A stretch of 64,000 nucleotides of DNA from Bryum argenteum (lineage: Eukaryota; Streptophyta; Bryopsida; Bryales; Bryaceae), in the NCBI GenBank assembly GCA_037043015.1, contig CM073329.1, forward strand, positions 8,262,648 through 8,326,647, read 5' to 3'. A model generated the notes under the pieces. The model saw nothing but the letters and a program-made list of their open reading frames with translations, was not told the DNA's origin and ran no database searches. The first letter of the stretch is position 1. Every line of letters begins with the position of its first letter. Made by a program: the position numbers and the translations under genes. Shown one piece after another: positions 62,899 to 64,000 of the stretch.

Positions 62899-64000
62899 AA
62901 AGTACCATCAAGTTAGGAATATAATGGTGCAGTGGAGTATTGCACTATGCCTCATGCAATATTATGAATTCAATAAGATAATTGAATGAAGGTTTCTCAC
63001 CGTTTTAACCGTATGATATTTCCAACAAGAAATTTTGACCATTTTTGACTCTTCGTTTTCAACCATTTTTAACTCCCAAAGGTTTTCAATCGATTTTGAC
63101 CTTCCGATGTTTTTCAAAGGCCCTTCAAAAACTATGATGATATTGTTTCAAAGCATTGAAAACTAGTGCTTTAGATCATCACCCTTAGATGTTCTTATAC
63201 GGTTGTTGAAGAACATCGAAAGGTCACAAATTGTTAAAAGTATGTGATAAATGAATTTGATGGCGTTGATCTCATATTCCACAATATGAGAGTAAAAGTG
63301 ATTGTGGAGGAGACTAAAGAGTGATGCAAGACAAATGTGCCATTAAGAGGTGTAATTAGCTATGCTTCTAAAATGCCATTGCTGCCAATGTGGCACATCT
63401 TTCCACTAAAATGGCACATGGAATAACGTTACTTTAGCGGAATTAAGTTTGAATACTTAATTAGACACCTGTAGGTGAAACCATCTATAGCCCCTGGACA
63501 TGCCGAATGTAAAAAAACAACGTTTTGGATGACCACTTAAAACTTTATAAATCCATATCTATTAATTTTTCATCCAAACTTTGTCTTTAAAGAGACAACA
63601 CACTTTGGGTCACAAATCGAGTCTAACACTTTGCAATGTGGCGAGGTGATCCCAAAGTGTTGGCAAGCATTTTTTACATTGTATGCGGTAAATTTGCAGA
63701 GCCAAATTCCAATTTTGAAACCTTCATCTAGAAATTTAGGTTTCAAGTCCAAAAAGGGCAATTTAAATCTAGTCTTTTTTTTATAGCTCTTTAAAAAATG
63801 TTCATATCCAAATCATTACTTAACCCCTAAATGTCCTTAGGGTACTTTTAGCCAAAAACTTATTTTTAAAAAAAGTAACATGAATGCAAATAAAGATTAG
63901 CTATTCAGATCTCAACCATACAAACTTGTAATAGACTTGTCGTAGATCATGTAGACCAAAACTTCACTCAATGGACCTTATGGATTTTAGGATCATAACA
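62899..64000. mobile_element. Nested MITE and TIR-element relics at window end
   Basis: About 63310-63450 holds an AAAATGGCAC-family MITE piece. From 63480 (AGCCCCTGGACATGCC) to about 63822 is the reverse of 36395-36735. At 63823 a TTAACCCCTAAATGTCC terminus starts another element whose interior (ACAAACTTGTAATAGACTTG) matches 18721-19699; the window cuts it. No gene. Confidence 0.7.

Overview
This is a nuclear window from a land plant. It holds spliced genes with canonical GT-AG introns and plant-only products (a plastid lipocalin, an LHCI antenna protein, a CRP1-type PPR protein, RWP-RK proteins). It also has TTTAGGG-type telomere-like motifs and A+T-rich intergenic DNA full of short non-autonomous transposons. 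A seedless plant such as a moss is my guess from the gene mix and repeat-rich but compact genes. The sequence does not name a species.

Layout. 1-8.7 kb: a duplicated block carrying a zinc-ribbon gene of unknown function. The right copy is intact (6537-8667, minus). The left copy is 5'-truncated and frameshifted (about 898-2231). Between them sits a 3.3-kb unit carrying an intact gene with two tandem RWP-RK domains (3220-4461, plus). 12.0-16.8 kb: two minus-strand genes, a nuclear organelle-maturase-like protein with a degenerate reverse-transcriptase active site, and plastid lipocalin LCNP/CHL. 17-23 kb: gene-free, with TIR elements, a full-length tRNA-derived SINE and a perfect hairpin. 23.2-34.6 kb: three plus-strand genes (LHCA5-like, RING-CH membrane E3 ligase, unknown coiled-coil protein). 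34.6-56 kb: a repeat desert with a second intact double-RWP-RK gene (39446-40892), four decayed relatives, a second tRNA-SINE, a 5S-rRNA-derived SINE, two long (TA)n tracts and several MITEs. 56.3-59.0 kb: CRP1-like PPR gene. 59.2-61.9 kb: Ser/Lys-rich gene, perhaps incomplete at its 3' end. 62-64 kb: minisatellite, CACTA-like MITE, and relics of the 1-kb element family.

The conserved genes are mostly plastid-related (LCNP and LHCA5 for thylakoid protection and PSI antenna; CRP1 for plastid mRNA processing and translation) or organellar (maturase-like), but nothing suggests they are co-regulated. The most unusual content is the RWP-RK family. Two intact copies encode about 180-residue proteins made of two RWP-RK units, each with a start codon that ends exactly at the first splice donor. 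Pseudogene relics and shared flanks show repeated segmental duplication. A second point of interest is a pair of SINE families with different heads (tRNA and 5S rRNA) and a common 3' tail. Exon coordinates were derived by hand from splice signals and reading-frame continuity; no similarity search was run.
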